Below are positions 27,152-35,789 of a DNA stretch of 64,000 nucleotides, piece by piece (positions within the stretch are counted from its first letter, which is position 1; every line of letters starts with the position of its first letter). Made by a program: the position numbers and the translations under genes. This stretch comes from Gammaproteobacteria bacterium (GTDB lineage: Bacteria; Pseudomonadota; Gammaproteobacteria; Pseudomonadales; Azotimanducaceae), in contig JAPOVV010000115.1 in NCBI GenBank assembly GCA_026707945.1, positions 124,001 to 188,000 of the forward strand, read 5' to 3'. The notes under the pieces are model-generated. The model did no database searches. It worked only from the letters and a program-made list of their open reading frames with translations, and had not been told where the DNA came from.

Positions 27152-28645
27152 CTACGCTTGCGATGCGCGCATTTCTTCGACGGTTCGTACGTCGCGTCTC
27201 ATCGCGCCGTTGGATGTCGAATTGGATAAATCCGGCGAGTTTGCCAGCCTCAATTTCGCTTCTGGAATCGAGCTCGCGTATTGAGGGAGCCATTCCGCTT
27301 GTGCGACTAACATAGCGTCGACCATATGCCAGACCTCGGGCGGATTACAAACGGCGCCCACCAGTGGATCGAGCAAACAGGCTTGTTTCAGCAAATCAAC
27401 GTCGCCCGTCAGTGCGGCGTCTTTCGCCATTCGTTGGACTTGAATGGAATTGTTGCAAATCGCCGCACATCCGAGTGGGAGGTCGCCGTATTGTGGAATC
27501 GACATTCCGTTTCGATCAACATAACCCGGTACTTCGACCACGCAGTCGGAGGGTAGGTTAGTTACAGTGTGTTGATTACGTACGTTGAAGTGACCTCGAT
27601 ATGTCCGCCCCGTCTCGATAGCCTCGACAATCCAGGAGCCGTGTTCATCGCTCCTCGTTGCTTCATCTAGTTTCCATGGTGCCTGTTTGAGCCATCTCGG
27701 GTAGTCCTGCTCAAACCAGTTGCGATTTTCAGTGCAGACCCTTAGATAACCAGCGGATTCACCATGAATCCATCGCTCCAATGACGTCCACTGAGCAATC
27801 TCCTCGGGTCGTTTGCGGTACCAGGGCACGTATTCGGACAGATGACCGTTTGATTCCGTGCTGAAGTAACCGAAACGTGAAATCATGTCCATTCGAACTT
27901 TCTCGTTCGCAGCGACATCAGGAGCGGCTTCAAATAGCGGTAACAACTGATCTGCCCAGTCGATGCCTTCGTGCACAACGCTCATATACCAGGTCTGGTG
28001 GTTAATGCCGACAGCGGCAATGTCAACATCCTGCTTCGTGACCGTTTGGAAATTTGCATCGTCTTCTTCTCTGCCTTGATTGATATATCGTTCAATCAAA
28101 CCGGCTAGCAAACGGTGACCGCCTTGAACGCCGTGACACAGACCGATGGTTTCAACGCTGGATTCGTCTAATGCAGCCCAAGTGTTCATCGCCATGGGAT
28201 TCGCGTAATTCAGAAGGATTGCATTAGGTTTAGAGAAGCGTTCGATCTGTTGACTGAGTTCTACGACCATGGGGACCGTCCGTTGCCCATACATCAAACC
28301 ACCTGCGCAGATGGTGTCACCTACGCATTGGTCGATGCCATACCGCATTGGGATTTCCACGTCGGTTTTGAATGCCTCGAGGCCGCCGACACGCGCAGTA
28401 TTGATGACATAGTCTGCATCGCGCAGAGCGACTTCACGATCTTCGGTCGCCACGATTCGAGCGGGTAGTTCATTTGCCTTGATGTCACGTCGACACAAAC
28501 GAACGACCATCTCAAGATTCGACGCACTAATGTCCTGAAAACGGAATTCCACGTCTCTAAATTCAGGCACCAGCAAAAAATCGTGGAGCAATCTTCTCGT
28601 AAATCCGATGCTGCCTGCTCCGACAATCGCAATCTTCAAGCTCAT
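27152..28645 (-). CDS. Family 4 glycoside hydrolase (alpha-galacturonidase/galactosidase type)
   Basis: GH4 enzymes cleave glycosides by an NAD+- and Mn2+-dependent redox mechanism. The 497-aa protein has the dinucleotide motif VGAGSIGFT (from residue 8), the substrate loop NYANPMAMNTW, the metal ligand Cys170 in GLCHGVQGG and His216 in GINHQTWY. The sequence is nearer to alpha-galactosidase/alpha-galacturonidase members than to 6-phosphoglycosidases, since no phosphate-binding signature was evident to me. The ATG at 28645 overlaps the stop of the PhyH gene (ATGA), indicating coupling. Cytoplasmic. Confidence 0.85.
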   Translation of the reverse strand: MSLKIAIVGAGSIGFTRRLLHDFLLVPEFRDVEFRFQDISASNLEMVVRLCRRDIKANELPARIVATEDREVALRDADYVINTARVGGLEAFKTDVEIPMRYGIDQCVGDTICAGGLMYGQRTVPMVVELSQQIERFSKPNAILLNYANPMAMNTWAALDESSVETIGLCHGVQGGHRLLAGLIERYINQGREEDDANFQTVTKQDVDIAAVGINHQTWYMSVVHEGIDWADQLLPLFEAAPDVAANEKVRMDMISRFGYFSTESNGHLSEYVPWYRKRPEEIAQWTSLERWIHGESAGYLRVCTENRNWFEQDYPRWLKQAPWKLDEATRSDEHGSWIVEAIETGRTYRGHFNVRNQHTVTNLPSDCVVEVPGYVDRNGMSIPQYGDLPLGCAAICNNSIQVQRMAKDAALTGDVDLLKQACLLDPLVGAVCNPPEVWHMVDAMLVAQAEWLPQYASSIPEAKLRLANSPDLSNSTSNGAMRRDVRTVEEMRASQA

Positions 28646-29496
28646 ATGCAAGCCTCCACTTTAAACTGATCAACGAATTCGCCGGCTTCTTTGCGCCTTC
28701 GGTATTCCCATTCCCACGGCGATTCTCGAAGGCGGTTGGGACCGTTTCGGATATCGATTCCCATATCAGCCTTCTCGGGATAGTGACTGTAAATCATTAC
28801 CCGCCGGGGATTACCTGTCGAATTAGGTTCGGACGTATGTACGAGCTTTGCGTGGAAAAACATCACAGACCCCGCAGGCGCGTCTAGGAATATTCCCGAA
28901 CTTAGATCAACAGATCCATGCGGAATTTCCAGCCCGTTACGTACTCGATCATGATCGATGTGTTCGTGGTGCGTGCCCGGAAACACACGAATGGTTCCGT
29001 TTCCAGGATGGCACTCATCAATCGTGATCGCCGAGGAGATGATGGTGTCGGGATAGCCGTTGTACATGTAGTACGCCCAATCGTTATGAACCGGAAACCG
29101 ATCGTCGTCGACGGGCACCCGAAACTTATCCATGGCTCGCACGGGTTGTTTGTAGTTGAGCTTTTCTTCCATGAGGACGGGCTGGTCCCCCATGAGTTCG
29201 CTCATTGGTTTCAGCAGCCGATCGTCCTCCGCTACTTTTGAAAGGACAAGCGAAAGATCATTGATAGGCTGTATCTTGCGAACGATTAGGCCGCCGTTTT
29301 GTCGTTCTCGGATGTCCAATCTGCGGCTTTGACGTTGATTGCAGATCGAAGAATTAATGATCAGCTCAAGTATGAAGTCCGCCTCCGTCTGCATACGTTC
29401 AATCTCATCGGCGGTAAATACGCTTGGTAGGACGAGAAAACCGTTGGTGTCCCAGAACGATCGCTGATCGGCGGTTAGGTGAACTGAGGTCGACAT
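28642..29496 (-). CDS. Phytanoyl-CoA dioxygenase (PhyH) family protein
   Basis: A non-haem Fe(II)/2-oxoglutarate dioxygenase of 284 aa. The metal triad is visible as His137-x-Asp139 (PVHNDWAYY) and a distal His near residue 226 (AKLVHTSEPN). An Arg follows in PRRVMIYSH to bind 2-oxoglutarate. FWDTNGFLVLP is the usual N-terminal motif. Hydroxylation substrates of bacterial PhyH proteins vary widely. Translational coupling to a GH4 glycosidase suggests action on a small metabolite released from a glycoside, but this is inference. Confidence 0.87.
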   Translation of the reverse strand: MSTSVHLTADQRSFWDTNGFLVLPSVFTADEIERMQTEADFILELIINSSICNQRQSRRLDIRERQNGGLIVRKIQPINDLSLVLSKVAEDDRLLKPMSELMGDQPVLMEEKLNYKQPVRAMDKFRVPVDDDRFPVHNDWAYYMYNGYPDTIISSAITIDECHPGNGTIRVFPGTHHEHIDHDRVRNGLEIPHGSVDLSSGIFLDAPAGSVMFFHAKLVHTSEPNSTGNPRRVMIYSHYPEKADMGIDIRNGPNRLRESPWEWEYRRRKEAGEFVDQFKVEACI

Positions 29497-29580
29497 CGGA
29501 ATGTGTAGAGATGCGTTGTTACTGTCGATTTGTGAGAACGGGCGTTTGACCTCGTACGAACGCTTGTAGAACTGTATGTC

Positions 29581-30432
29581 TCAGTTCGTGATTAGATGAG
29601 ACGCGAGGAACGCGAGAATTTCCGTGCGTGCTCGTTCTTGATGAGACGGATCGCGAAATCCGTGTGCTTCTCCTTCGAATACGCTCAGCTTACTTTCCAC
29701 ACCCACGTTGGTCAACGCCTCGTGCATTCGAGTGCTGTTATGCAGTGGAACAAGCTGGTCTTCCGTACCATGCAGAAAGAGGATAGGCGGATCCTCTGCG
29801 TCAGCGAAGTTGATGGGTGAAACGGATGTAGCCAATGATGGATCGAATTCAAGCGCTGGAAACCGTTCATTCGGACCCACGCTATTCTCAAGGTCTACCG
29901 GTGGGAAATACGCAATTCCTGCTGCAACATGATTCGGTGTGTTTGCAACCGCGTCGTCGGTTTCTGCTGATGAACCGTCGTCAGAATCCAGTGAGATCAT
30001 CAAGGTCAAGTGACCGCCCGAACTAAATCCCATTACGGCCATGCGCGATGCGTCAATACCGTAATTCGCGGCGTGATGTCTAACGTGACGGACTGCGTGT
30101 TGTACATCGGCGACTGCATCGGGCACCTTGAATTCTGGTGCGCTTCGGTGTCGAACTGGCACGACCGTGTAACCCGCGTCGAGCAGAAACCCGAATCGTT
30201 GTTTGACTTGATCGACCGGCCATTTGCGACTGAACCAACCACCGCTTGACATCAGAAGTACGGCGGCGCCATTAGGTTCAGCCGCGGGTACGACATCGTA
30301 CGTGACCCCGACACCTTCTTTCTCGACGTAGACGATATCCTCCCTTATGTCGTTCGCGCCGATGGTTGCCGCAGCGATGACGATGGCAACAGCCATCATG
30401 CGACAAGTACAAGTGATTGGTCGTCTATTCAT
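29581..30432 (-). CDS. Exported alpha/beta-hydrolase (esterase/lipase-like)
   Basis: A 283-aa serine hydrolase of the BD-FAE/acetyl-esterase-like group. The signal peptide is MMAVAIVIAAATIGA, so it acts in the periplasm. The oxyanion region is SSGGWF. The nucleophile is Ser137 in GFSSGGH, and the other triad members are probably the Asp in GTEDQLVP and the His in GEAHGFRDP. It could remove acyl groups from carbohydrates taken up by the neighbouring system. It begins about 40 bases downstream of the thiolase gene on the same strand. Confidence 0.85.
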   Translation of the reverse strand: MNRRPITCTCRMMAVAIVIAAATIGANDIREDIVYVEKEGVGVTYDVVPAAEPNGAAVLLMSSGGWFSRKWPVDQVKQRFGFLLDAGYTVVPVRHRSAPEFKVPDAVADVQHAVRHVRHHAANYGIDASRMAVMGFSSGGHLTLMISLDSDDGSSAETDDAVANTPNHVAAGIAYFPPVDLENSVGPNERFPALEFDPSLATSVSPINFADAEDPPILFLHGTEDQLVPLHNSTRMHEALTNVGVESKLSVFEGEAHGFRDPSHQERARTEILAFLASHLITN

Positions 30433-30470
30433 TTCTCTTGTCTCCGGATTTGAGAATTGCCCGGTATTCG

Positions 30471-31604
30471 TTAAGGTAGTTCCTTACCAAAAACGATACA
30501 GGCGCCCGCCGCGAACATGCCACCAACCCCTAGGCAGACTGATACGTTGACGCTGTCCACTTGTGCAGGCGCTTGACCACGGACCTGGCGTACGCTCTCT
30601 TGTAGCGCAAACATGCCATACATACCTGTGTGGGTATACGACAACCCGCCCCCATTTGTGTTTAACGGCAATCGACCACCTGGTCGGGTGTTGCCTTCCT
30701 CGATGAACGGACCCGCCTCGCCACGTTCGACGAAACCTAAGTCTTCGAGGCCAAAAATCGGTAGATGGGCAAACGCATCGTAGACCATTAGGTGATCGAC
30801 GTCGCCATGTGTGACGCCAGCTGCTTTCAGTGCATCGCCACCGGCAATTCTGAAGTTTCTTGAACTGGTCAGATCTGCCATCTGGCTGATCATCGGCGAC
30901 TCCACGCTTTCACCTGTACCCAAGACATAGACTGGTGGTTGTGGGAAGTCCTTTGCCCGTTCTGCCTTCGTAAGGATGAGTGCTCCACCGCCGTCTGTCA
31001 CAAGACAGCACTCTAAAAGGTGGAATGGGTAAGCGATAACGCGCGATGCCAGTACATCTTCAACCGTAATCGGGTCTCGATACATTGCCCGAGGATTCAT
31101 TCCTGCCCATTCACGTTGCGCAACCGCAACGGATGCAAGTTGCTCGTGCGTCATGCCGTATTGCTTCATATATCGCAGCACACCGATGCCGAAAAGTGTC
31201 GTAGGACCCATTGGTCCGTACGGTACTTCAAATTGACTTGCAAACGAGGCTGCTCCACCGCCGCCACCGCCCCTCCCGACACCAGATCGGCCACTTTCAC
31301 CGTGTGTGATCAAGACTGTTTCGCAATAGCCTGCTTCTATAGCAGCCACGGCATGACGTACATGAATAAGAAATGAGCAGCCACCGACTGATGTTCCGTC
31401 GACCCATCGGGGTTCGAGTCCAAGATAGTGTGTCAGATCGACGGGTGAAGCGCCTGCCGTTGCGATGCCGTCAATATCACTTACGGTTAACCCGGCGTCT
31501 GCTAATGCGTTAAACGCGCCGTCCGCATGAAGCTGCATTTGACTAAGGTGTGGAATTCGACCAAGTTCCGTGGTTTCGGATGCGCCGACGACTGCGACGG
31601 TCAT
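30471..31604 (-). CDS. SCP2-type thiolase/aldolase-like protein
   Basis: A 377-aa thiolase-fold protein of the SCPx/Ltp2 type. Conserved segments are VGGCSFLIHV (catalytic Cys), NTNGGGLSYTHTG (replacing the NxHGG of true thiolases) and the C-terminal CLGVGG. A run of six glycines interrupts the region before FEVPYGPMGP. Such proteins paired with a DUF35 partner act either as acetyl-CoA C-acetyltransferases or, as in Ltp2-ChsH2, as retro-aldolases. The partner gene overlaps by four bases at 31601. The reaction cannot be chosen from sequence. Confidence 0.82.
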   Translation of the reverse strand: MTVAVVGASETTELGRIPHLSQMQLHADGAFNALADAGLTVSDIDGIATAGASPVDLTHYLGLEPRWVDGTSVGGCSFLIHVRHAVAAIEAGYCETVLITHGESGRSGVGRGGGGGGAASFASQFEVPYGPMGPTTLFGIGVLRYMKQYGMTHEQLASVAVAQREWAGMNPRAMYRDPITVEDVLASRVIAYPFHLLECCLVTDGGGALILTKAERAKDFPQPPVYVLGTGESVESPMISQMADLTSSRNFRIAGGDALKAAGVTHGDVDHLMVYDAFAHLPIFGLEDLGFVERGEAGPFIEEGNTRPGGRLPLNTNGGGLSYTHTGMYGMFALQESVRQVRGQAPAQVDSVNVSVCLGVGGMFAAGACIVFGKELP

Positions 31605-32026
31605 GACGATGCTCCAACGGGTTTAAAAAGGGGTACCGTAATTTGCTCAGACACCTTTTCGAAGGTGACTTCGAGCGGCATATCAAGCACAAGGGCTTCT
31701 GGCGTCTGCTCGCAATCGACGATATTGCTCATCATCATGGGTCCTTCATCCAATTGGACGATTGCGATTGCGTACGGACTTTCGAAAGACGGGTGTTGGC
31801 GGTTATTGATGGTGTAGCTAATCAACTTCGCCTTTCCGCTTGCTTCGATGATCTCGATGTTCGACGAACCATTTTCTGGACAAAACGCTCGCGGTGGAAA
31901 GTACACGGTTCCGCAGTCCGTACAGCGTTGAAGAAGGAGCTTGTGATTCCTTGTACCTTCCCAAAAGTGTTCGGTATCGGGGGTTGGTGTGGGGGCGTAG
32001 CGAGGCCGTAAGCCTTCTTTGCTCAT
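31601..32026 (-). CDS. DUF35 Zn-ribbon/OB-fold acyl-CoA-binding partner
   Basis: A 141-aa protein with an N-terminal rubredoxin-like zinc ribbon (CTDCGTVYFPPRAFCPEN) and a C-terminal OB fold (about residues 60-130). DUF35 proteins stabilise SCP2-type thiolases and feed them acyl-CoA. The fourth zinc Cys is replaced by Asn (CPEN instead of CPxC), so the ribbon may be metal-free or use another ligand. The stop codon overlaps the thiolase start, so the two are translated together. Confidence 0.85.
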   Translation of the reverse strand: MSKEGLRPRYAPTPTPDTEHFWEGTRNHKLLLQRCTDCGTVYFPPRAFCPENGSSNIEIIEASGKAKLISYTINNRQHPSFESPYAIAIVQLDEGPMMMSNIVDCEQTPEALVLDMPLEVTFEKVSEQITVPLFKPVGASS

Positions 32027-32107
32027 AGACCAATTCCTAGGGGTATTGAGTTGGCAGCGATAGGTGCTGCGAGAGGCGCAAGTATAGCGGGGGCTATTTT
32101 CGAGGGA

Positions 32108-32938
32108 TCAATCGTCGAATATTGATAAGCGTCGTAGCAATATGTTCCTCCATTCGGTAGAGGAATCGCTGATGGCGATGAATGGGTCGTTGAGAACGCT
32201 ATCACCGTTGTTGTACTGTAATAACTCTCCGTGAAAAGACATGACGAGTCCACCTGCGGCGTGTAGCACGGCTTGCGCAGCAGCGGTGTCCCACTCAGAC
32301 GTGCCGCCTGGCTGAATATACAGGTCTGCTTCGCCTTCCGCAAGCGCTAGGAATTTAAGGCTACTGCCGCGAAAGTCTCGCGCGATCGGACCGACATCGG
32401 ATTCGAGATCTCTAAGAAATTGCTCAGCCAGCGGATTTGCGCGCCGACGGCTTTGTACGCTCTTCACAGAGTTAGTTTCGATAGCGCGTGTGACAATCGA
32501 GCGCTCTTCTTCAGCGGTGATTTTTACCGCACTTTGAGATTCGACGTCACCGAAGTACAGGGTATCGGATGTAGGTCGTCCAACAATCCCAAAACGCGGT
32601 TCATGTGAAACAACAAGCGCGATATTGACGGTGAACTCGCCATTACGTTTTACAAATTCCTTTGTACCATCAAGCGGATCGACCAGCCAATACTTCTCCC
32701 AATTCTGTCTCTCCTCGTATGCAGGCAGTCTGGATTCTTCGGACACGATCGGAATCAGCGAATCGAGGCGTGACAGACCATCGACGATAGCGTCATGCGC
32801 GCGTCGGTCCGCTTCCGTAATCGGAGTATCGTCAGTCTTACGGTCAACGTCGAATGGGGTGTCGTAGACGTCGAGTATCTCTAGATGCGCTCGTTTTACG
32901 ATTTGGAGCAAATCTGATTTAAGCAAGTCGTCAGTCAT
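32108..32938 (-). CDS. cysQ: 3'(2'),5'-bisphosphate nucleotidase CysQ
   Basis: A Mg-dependent phosphatase that removes 3'-phosphoadenosine 5'-phosphate made during sulfate assimilation. Inositol monophosphatase-fold motifs are present: the metal site DPLDGTKEF (about 87-95), ITEADRRAH, VSEES and the C-terminal SEWDTAAAQAVLHAAGG. The length of 276 aa is slightly longer than the E. coli protein. It lies 36 bases downstream of nudE, an association frequent in Gammaproteobacteria. Confidence 0.93.
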   Translation of the reverse strand: MTDDLLKSDLLQIVKRAHLEILDVYDTPFDVDRKTDDTPITEADRRAHDAIVDGLSRLDSLIPIVSEESRLPAYEERQNWEKYWLVDPLDGTKEFVKRNGEFTVNIALVVSHEPRFGIVGRPTSDTLYFGDVESQSAVKITAEEERSIVTRAIETNSVKSVQSRRRANPLAEQFLRDLESDVGPIARDFRGSSLKFLALAEGEADLYIQPGGTSEWDTAAAQAVLHAAGGLVMSFHGELLQYNNGDSVLNDPFIAISDSSTEWRNILLRRLSIFDD

Positions 32939-32974
32939 GAAGCGGCGGTGGCAGAGTAGCTTGTTTTGGAAGGA

Positions 32975-33583
32975 TTAGCCAGCGGCGATTAGTGTCGGTT
33001 GTTCAGGATGGTTCCCTTTCAACGCAACTTCCGCGATTTTTAGTGTGGCAATCGATCGCGCTTCCGATAGTTCGTGACTGAAGATGAGCTCATCGATCCG
33101 ATCGAGCGGCCAAAGGACGACCTCTAGAGGCTCGGGTTCATCGCCCGGTAGCGACTCTGGATAAAGGTCAGTCGCGAGCATTGCGTGAATCGAAAACCCC
33201 ATCTGTCCGGGGGCGAGGGACAGTTCTCTTAGATGCACGATAGATTGAGCTCCAAAGCCTGCCTCTTCCTTGAGCTCACGATTCGCAGCGTGACTAAACG
33301 ACTCCCCAAGATCCACGCGTCCTTTTGGCAAGCCGAGTTCGTACTTGTGCAGTCCCGCCATGTATTCGCGAATTAACACCACCTCTTGTTTTGCCGTTAC
33401 GGCACAGACAATGACGGCTTCACGTCCACGCTTTGGTAAGCGTTCGAACGTCCGGGTTTCTCCGTTTGAAAAGCGCAGGTCGAGTGACTCGATGCTGAAC
33501 AATCGACTTGAGGCAACGATTTCGGAGTTTAGGATCGATGGAAGTTTCAAGAGTGAGAGCGAGAGCGAAATGAACACAAGCAT
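32975..33583 (-). CDS. nudE: NUDIX hydrolase NudE (ADP compounds hydrolase)
   Basis: Hydrolyses Ap3A, ADP-ribose, NADH and similar ADP compounds. The NUDIX box is LPKGRVDLGESFSHAANREL followed by KEEAGFGA. The upstream part (REAVIVCAVTAKQEVVLIREY) and SRLFSIESLDLRFSNG align well with NudE. The ATG at 33583 adds about eleven hydrophobic residues compared with relatives. A TTG at 33550 would give a more typical N-terminus (KLPSILNSE). It is followed by cysQ and divergent from hslR. Confidence 0.92.
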   Translation of the reverse strand: MLVFISLSLSLLKLPSILNSEIVASSRLFSIESLDLRFSNGETRTFERLPKRGREAVIVCAVTAKQEVVLIREYMAGLHKYELGLPKGRVDLGESFSHAANRELKEEAGFGAQSIVHLRELSLAPGQMGFSIHAMLATDLYPESLPGDEPEPLEVVLWPLDRIDELIFSHELSEARSIATLKIAEVALKGNHPEQPTLIAAG

Positions 33584-33727
33584 AAGCGACGGGTCAAATC
33601 TACTAGTCGCGTTTGCGGATCAGCTCGCCTTTTAAATGAGCGTCGATGGCTAGGTTTAAGATATTTGTGCTGACATCGAGAAAGGATTTACTCGACGTTT
33701 CGCAAGAAGCCGAAACGTGAAAGTACG

Positions 33728-34102
33728 ATGAGAGTCGACAAGTGGCTGTGGGTTGCTCGTTTTTTTAAGACGCGCAGCAAAGCGAAAGAAGCAGTACTGG
33801 GTGGGAAAGTCCACGTCAACGGCGAACGCACGAAAGCGGCGCGCGATGTACAGATCGGTGACAAGCTAGAAATTAGTCGTGGTTTCGATAAAGAAGTGAT
33901 TGTCATAACCGGTCTGTCGGAGCGACGAGGCAACGGTGCGGCCGCGCAAGCGCTTTATGAGGAAACTGAAGAGTCACTGAACCGACGACTCGAGGAGGCG
34001 GCGAACCGACGTATGGCACGAGCTGGTCTTGCTACGCCGAAGCTAAAACCTTCGAAAAGTGCTCGTCGTGCACTGCGCGAGTTGAAGCAGAAACCGGCTT
34101 GA
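33728..34102 (+). CDS. hslR: Heat shock protein 15, S4-domain ribosome rescue factor
   Basis: Binds free 50S subunits still carrying nascent chain and tRNA. The S4 RNA-binding domain occupies the N-terminal half (MRVDKWLWVARFFKTRSKA and GKVHVNGERTKAARDVQIGD). A basic C-terminal tail (RRALRELKQKP) is typical. The length of 124 aa agrees with Hsp15. The ATG is close to the divergent nudE start, with about 145 bases between. pckA follows, as it does in several gammaproteobacterial genomes. Confidence 0.93.
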   Translation: MRVDKWLWVARFFKTRSKAKEAVLGGKVHVNGERTKAARDVQIGDKLEISRGFDKEVIVITGLSERRGNGAAAQALYEETEESLNRRLEEAANRRMARAGLATPKLKPSKSARRALRELKQKPA

Positions 34103-34245
34103 AAAACACCAACTTTAGGTCTTATTAGACGGATCATTACCTCAAAACCCGCAAGTAGAATTCTGCCGAAACCTGCCTACCTCAGGCCAAAACCATAAGA
34201 GCTATTGACCTTCCTGCCAATCGATTTGAACTAAGTTCGACGGCG

Positions 34246-35739
34246 TTGGCAGAACTCGCGATCGAACGACGCGAAGCCCAACTTGCGAATAACGGCGCGT
34301 TGGTTGTCGTTACGGGCAAGCGTACGGGTCGTTCCCCAGCGGATCGATTCATCGTTCGTGAGCCAAGCACGCGCGACAAAATCGCATGGGGGTCAATTAA
34401 TCAACCGATCGAACCGTCGAGATTAGATGCGTTGTGGCATCGAGTTGAGACCTATTTGGACTCCCAGGATGCATTCGTCGCGCAGCTACACGTCGGTGCA
34501 CACGCCGATGTTTATCAGCCGTTAGAAGTAACGACGGAATTGGCATGGCACGGTATGTTTGCACGTTCGATGTTCATCGATCCTGCGACGTACAACCCGC
34601 TGAATAAGAAACCTTGGAAGCTCCTCAGCGCGCCAGGTTTCGAGTGCGTACCTGAACGAGATGGCACCAATTCTGACGGCGCTGTCATCTTGGATTTCGA
34701 AGGTCGTCGTGTCCTGCTAGCTGGTATGTACTACGCGGGCGAAATGAAAAAGGCGATGTTCTCGGTACAGAATTTTCTGTTGCCGGAAGATGGTGTGCTA
34801 CCCATGCACTGTTCGGCGAGTGTCGCGGCAGACGAGAATGTCGCTTTGTTTTTTGGCCTATCGGGTACTGGTAAGACCACCTTATCGGCCGATCCAGAAT
34901 ACTTTCTCATCGGCGACGACGAGCACGGATGGGGAGGAGGCAAGGTCTTCAATCTGGAGGGAGGTTGCTACGCCAAGTGCGTCAACTTGTCGAAAGAAAA
35001 CGAACCGATGATCTGGAATGCATTGTCATTCGGCTCGATTCTCGAGAACGTCATTCTTGACCCGGAAACACGGGAACCGGACTACACGGACACGCAGCTA
35101 ACTGAAAACACTAGAGCGTGTTATCCGCTCGAACGAATCGAGCAACGCGTCGTTGAAAACCAAGGTCAAGAGCCTCACGTGGTTATTTTTCTGACGTGTG
35201 ATGTCAGCGGAGTGCTGCCGCCCGTCTCGATTCTCTCGAAAGAAGGCGCGGCGTACCACTACCTATCTGGCTATACGGCGAGAGTCGGATCCACGGAAGT
35301 TGGTTCCACCGAAGCGTATTCCGCGACTTTTTCAGCATGTTTTGGAGAGGCGTTTCTTCCGCGACCTCCTCGCGATTACGCGAACCTACTTATGGATCGT
35401 ATCGAGTCCTTTGGGACGCGAGTATTTTTAGTTAATACCGGTTGGACTGGAGGTGGGTATGGCGTGGGTCATCGCTTCGCTATCCCGATAACGAGAGCGA
35501 TTATTCGGGCAATACGGTCTGGTTCGATTGACACCCACGATGTCATGCGCCTCGAAGCGTTGAATCTAAATGTGCCTCGTCATGTAGACGGCGTTGATCC
35601 TAAGCTTCTAATTCCGCGTGACACTTGGACGGACAAGGACGCGTACGACGTCGCTGCAAAGGAATTAATTGTTAAATTCAAACAGAACTTTCAGAAATTT
35701 GACGTCGACGCCGCGATTATGGCGGCGGGTCCGTCGTAA
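34246..35739 (+). CDS. pckA: Phosphoenolpyruvate carboxykinase (ATP)
   Basis: Gluconeogenic enzyme converting oxaloacetate and ATP to PEP. Motifs are [12 protein letters not shown], the P-loop [11 protein letters not shown], the metal-site segment [10 protein letters not shown] and [12 protein letters not shown] with a later TGWTGGGYG. The first standard start codon is the TTG at 34246, but related enzymes continue about 15-25 residues further. The same frame is open back to a TAG at 34156 and encodes a plausible extension ([14 protein letters not shown]) that begins with ATT at 34204. No ATG, GTG or TTG exists in that stretch, so the true start is unsettled. The catalytic core looks intact. 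Confidence 0.92.
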   Translation: MAELAIERREAQLANNGALVVVTGKRTGRSPADRFIVREPSTRDKIAWGSINQPIEPSRLDALWHRVETYLDSQDAFVAQLHVGAHADVYQPLEVTTELAWHGMFARSMFIDPATYNPLNKKPWKLLSAPGFECVPERDGTNSDGAVILDFEGRRVLLAGMYYAGEMKKAMFSVQNFLLPEDGVLPMHCSASVAADENVALFFGLSGTGKTTLSADPEYFLIGDDEHGWGGGKVFNLEGGCYAKCVNLSKENEPMIWNALSFGSILENVILDPETREPDYTDTQLTENTRACYPLERIEQRVVENQGQEPHVVIFLTCDVSGVLPPVSILSKEGAAYHYLSGYTARVGSTEVGSTEAYSATFSACFGEAFLPRPPRDYANLLMDRIESFGTRVFLVNTGWTGGGYGVGHRFAIPITRAIIRAIRSGSIDTHDVMRLEALNLNVPRHVDGVDPKLLIPRDTWTDKDAYDVAAKELIVKFKQNFQKFDVDAAIMAAGPS

Positions 35740-35789
35740 CCGCGATCCCCTTCGGGACGTCCCGTATTTAGATCGAACGTTTTCTTACA

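Noticed and set aside
35753-35764. 12-bp palindrome CGGGACGTCCCG after pckA
   Set aside because: It has no loop, no T-run and no neighbour suggesting regulation; it is most likely chance.
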